From Streptomyces sp. NBC_00442 (GTDB lineage: Bacteria; Actinomycetota; Actinomycetes; Streptomycetales; Streptomycetaceae), in assembly GCF_036014195.1 (NCBI RefSeq), contig NZ_CP107918.1, forward strand, positions 1,426,001 to 1,490,000: DNA of 64,000 nucleotides, in the 5' to 3' direction. Numbering within the stretch: the stretch's first letter is position 1; each line of letters starts with the position of its first letter. A program made the position numbers and the translations under genes. Below the pieces are notes generated by a model that saw only the letters and a list, made by a program, of their open reading frames with translations, made no database searches and was not told the origin of the DNA. Below, in pieces: positions 62,468-64,000 of this stretch.

Positions 62468-64000
62468 TCAGTAGCTGGGCAGGCGCCTCGGGCCGAGATC
62501 ACCCAGGGCCGGGGCGGGGGCCAGGCGCACGCTCGCACCCAGGACCGCGAGGCCCCTCTGGGCGACGATGACGGGCTCCAGTCCGACGGCGACCACCTCG
62601 GGATGGTCGTCCACGAGCCGCGACACGCGCAGGAGCAGCTCTTCCAGGGCCGCGGTGTCGACGGGCGCGGAGCCGCGCCAGCCGAACAGGAGCGGCGCCG
62701 TCCTGATGGTTCTCAGCAGCTCGGCCGCGTCGCGGTCGGTGGCCGGGATCAGCCGGTGGGAGGTGTCGCCGAGAAGCTCCGACGCGGCCCCGGCCAGGCC
62801 GAAGGAGAGCACCGCGCCGACCGCGGGGTCGATCGAGGCACGGACGACGGTGTCCACGCCGCGCGGGACCATGGCCTGCACGACCGGGCCCAGCTCTTCG
62901 GGCTTGCCGAGCGTGGCCCTCAATTCGGCATATGCACGGGCGAGTTGGTGCTCGTCCGCGAGGTCGAGGCGGACGCCGCCGAGGTCGGGGCGGTGGCGCA
63001 GGTGCGGGGCGGTGGTCTTGAGGGCGACGGGGTAGCCGAGGCGGCCCGCGGCCTCGACGGCGTGGGCCGCGTCCGGCGCGGGCAGCGTGGGGTGGACGGC
63101 GATGCCGTACCGGGCGAGCAGCTCATCGCCGTCCGCGGCGGTCAGGGTCGTGCCGCGGGGGTCGGGGTCCGGCCCGAGCAGGCGCTCGATCAGCGCGGCC
63201 GCTCCGGCCTCGTCGATGTCGTCGTACTCCCCCACCTTGCCGGGCTCGGCCGCGTCCTGCCGCCAGCGGGCATAGCGGACGGCTTCGGCGAGGGCCCGCA
63301 CGGCTCGCTCGGCGGCGGGGTAGGCGGGAATACGGGTTGCCTCACGGGGCGGGGTGGCGTTGTGGCCCGGCTCCGGGCCCGTTCCCGGCCGACCGCCGGT
63401 GGGTGGGCTGGGGGCGCTGCCCCCGGACGCCCGCTCCTCGAACGCCGGAGCGGCTGGATGTGTGCCGGGGCGGGGAGGTCGCGAGGGCGTGTACGTCGTG
63501 GGCTGGGGGGACGGTTCGATGGGGCCCGCCGGGCGCGGGGCGGTGCGGGTTGCCGCCGCGAGCGCTTCGGCCAGGCCGCCGATCTCCACGTGGACCACCA
63601 TCACCGGCTTGGCCGGGCCCGTGGCGGCCGCCTCGCGCAGGGCGTCGGCGAGGACCTGGCCGTCACCGGACTCCAGCGCCCCGTTCTCGCCGACCCAGGG
63701 AATCGCGGTCACCACGACCGCGTCGCAGGTGTCGTCGGCGAGGGCGGCCGCGAGCGCCGCGCGGAAGTCGGCCGGGGTCGCCGCCGTCGTCAGGTCGAGG
63801 GGCCTGCGGGGGCGCAGCCCTTCGGTGAGACAGGCGTCGTACGTCAGGAGACCGAGCGATTCGGAGTTGCCGAGGATCGCCACGCGCGGGCCCGCCGGCA
63901 GGGGCTGGCCCGCGAGGAGCAGGCCGGCGTCGACGAGTTCGGTGACCGTGCCGACGAGGATGACGCCGGCCTGGCGCAGCAGCGCCGAGACCGTGGCGTC
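62468..64000 (-). CDS. NDP-forming acyl-CoA synthetase / CoA-binding protein, C-terminal part (5' end outside window)
   Basis: The frame runs through the window edge; 511 codons are visible. First comes the succinyl-CoA-synthetase-like flavodoxin fold (VAILGNSESLGLLTYDAC, DAVVVTAIPWVGENG). A Pro-rich linker follows at about 63345-63560, then the ATP-grasp part (LLARYGIAVHPTLPAPDAAHAVEAAGRLGYPVALKTTAP, GGVRLDLADEHQL, ELGPVVQAMVPRGVDTVV, EPVIVAQRGLAVLGASVRLAP). In Streptomyces the full protein usually begins with a CoA-binding and often a GNAT acetyltransferase domain. The linker contains a repeat element (63408-63458). Confidence 0.88.
   Translation of the reverse strand, partial: DATVSALLRQAGVILVGTVTELVDAGLLLAGQPLPAGPRVAILGNSESLGLLTYDACLTEGLRPRRPLDLTTAATPADFRAALAAALADDTCDAVVVTAIPWVGENGALESGDGQVLADALREAAATGPAKPVMVVHVEIGGLAEALAAATRTAPRPAGPIEPSPQPTTYTPSRPPRPGTHPAAPAFEERASGGSAPSPPTGGRPGTGPEPGHNATPPREATRIPAYPAAERAVRALAEAVRYARWRQDAAEPGKVGEYDDIDEAGAAALIERLLGPDPDPRGTTLTAADGDELLARYGIAVHPTLPAPDAAHAVEAAGRLGYPVALKTTAPHLRHRPDLGGVRLDLADEHQLARAYAELRATLGKPEELGPVVQAMVPRGVDTVVRASIDPAVGAVLSFGLAGAASELLGDTSHRLIPATDRDAAELLRTIRTAPLLFGWRGSAPVDTAALEELLLRVSRLVDDHPEVVAVGLEPVIVAQRGLAVLGASVRLAPAPALGDLGPRRLPSY
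63408..63458. repeat. Streptomyces-type palindromic repeat inside a coding linker
   Basis: The hairpin GGGGGC-GCT-GCCCCC (63410-63424) followed by GGACGCCCGCTCCTCGAACG and CCGGAGCGGCTGG looks like the dispersed palindromic element I remember from many Streptomyces intergenic regions (GGGGTC CGGGGGC GGAGCCCCCGG type). Here it lies in frame, encoding Ala-Phe-Glu-Glu-Arg-Ala-Ser-Gly-Gly-Ser. Confidence 0.55.

Overview
The window comes from a very GC-rich actinomycete and reads as Streptomyces chromosome. Third codon positions are almost all G or C, GTG starts are common, many genes have Streptomyces-type DUF products (DUF6099, DUF3093, DUF3159, DUF3710, DUF4193, DUF5998), and it carries cutRS, sepH, a sepF paralogue, an AfsR-type regulator and a MAB_1171c-type locus. 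I found no rRNA or tRNA gene, no CRISPR array and no replication origin.

Layout. 1-2.7 kb: arginine catabolism genes (arcA, ornithine carbamoyltransferase, start of an amino-acid permease). 2.9-4.8 kb: the most unusual locus, a Hen1/Pnkp RNA-repair operon in which an internal deletion joins the N-terminal half of Hen1 directly to the C-terminal ligase module of Pnkp, in different frames. 4.8-10.3 kb: homocysteine methyltransferase, an F420/FMN luciferase-like oxidoreductase, small hypotheticals, a coupled AAA-ATPase/MazG-like pair and a SepF paralogue. 10.4-13.8 kb: a Fur-family repressor divergent from katG. 14-18.6 kb: a metalloprotease/MAB_1171c membrane protein pair, an SDR, and a divergent MerR/NAD(P)-binding pair.

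18.8-25.8 kb is an accessory island with lower GC and weaker codon bias. It holds a single-chain restriction-modification enzyme of type ISP/IIG style, a transposase tail, a TetR regulator divergent from a small membrane protein with two matching operators, and the broken N-terminus of a secreted RHS/YD-repeat protein.

25.8-64 kb is mostly conserved core. It contains an RNA methyltransferase; a potassium block (KimA-like importer, two TrkA-type proteins, kdpDE without kdpFABC); the dut/DUF3710/PaaI operon; DUF3093; DUF4193; cutRS; an inositol-phosphatase-like gene; coproporphyrin ferrochelatase; an MFS transporter overlapping a sugar-lactone oxidase; a repeat-rich membrane protein; sepH; a thiosulfate sulfurtransferase; a VOC protein; a MacB-like ABC exporter beside two SARP/AfsR regulators; and a thymidine kinase, phosphatase, DUF5998 and acyl-CoA-ligase run. 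The gene order from dut through cutRS and hemH to sepH agrees with my memory of other Streptomyces chromosomes. Many operons end in long perfect GC hairpins without a U-tract.

All family calls come from reading translated motifs by eye. No database search was run.
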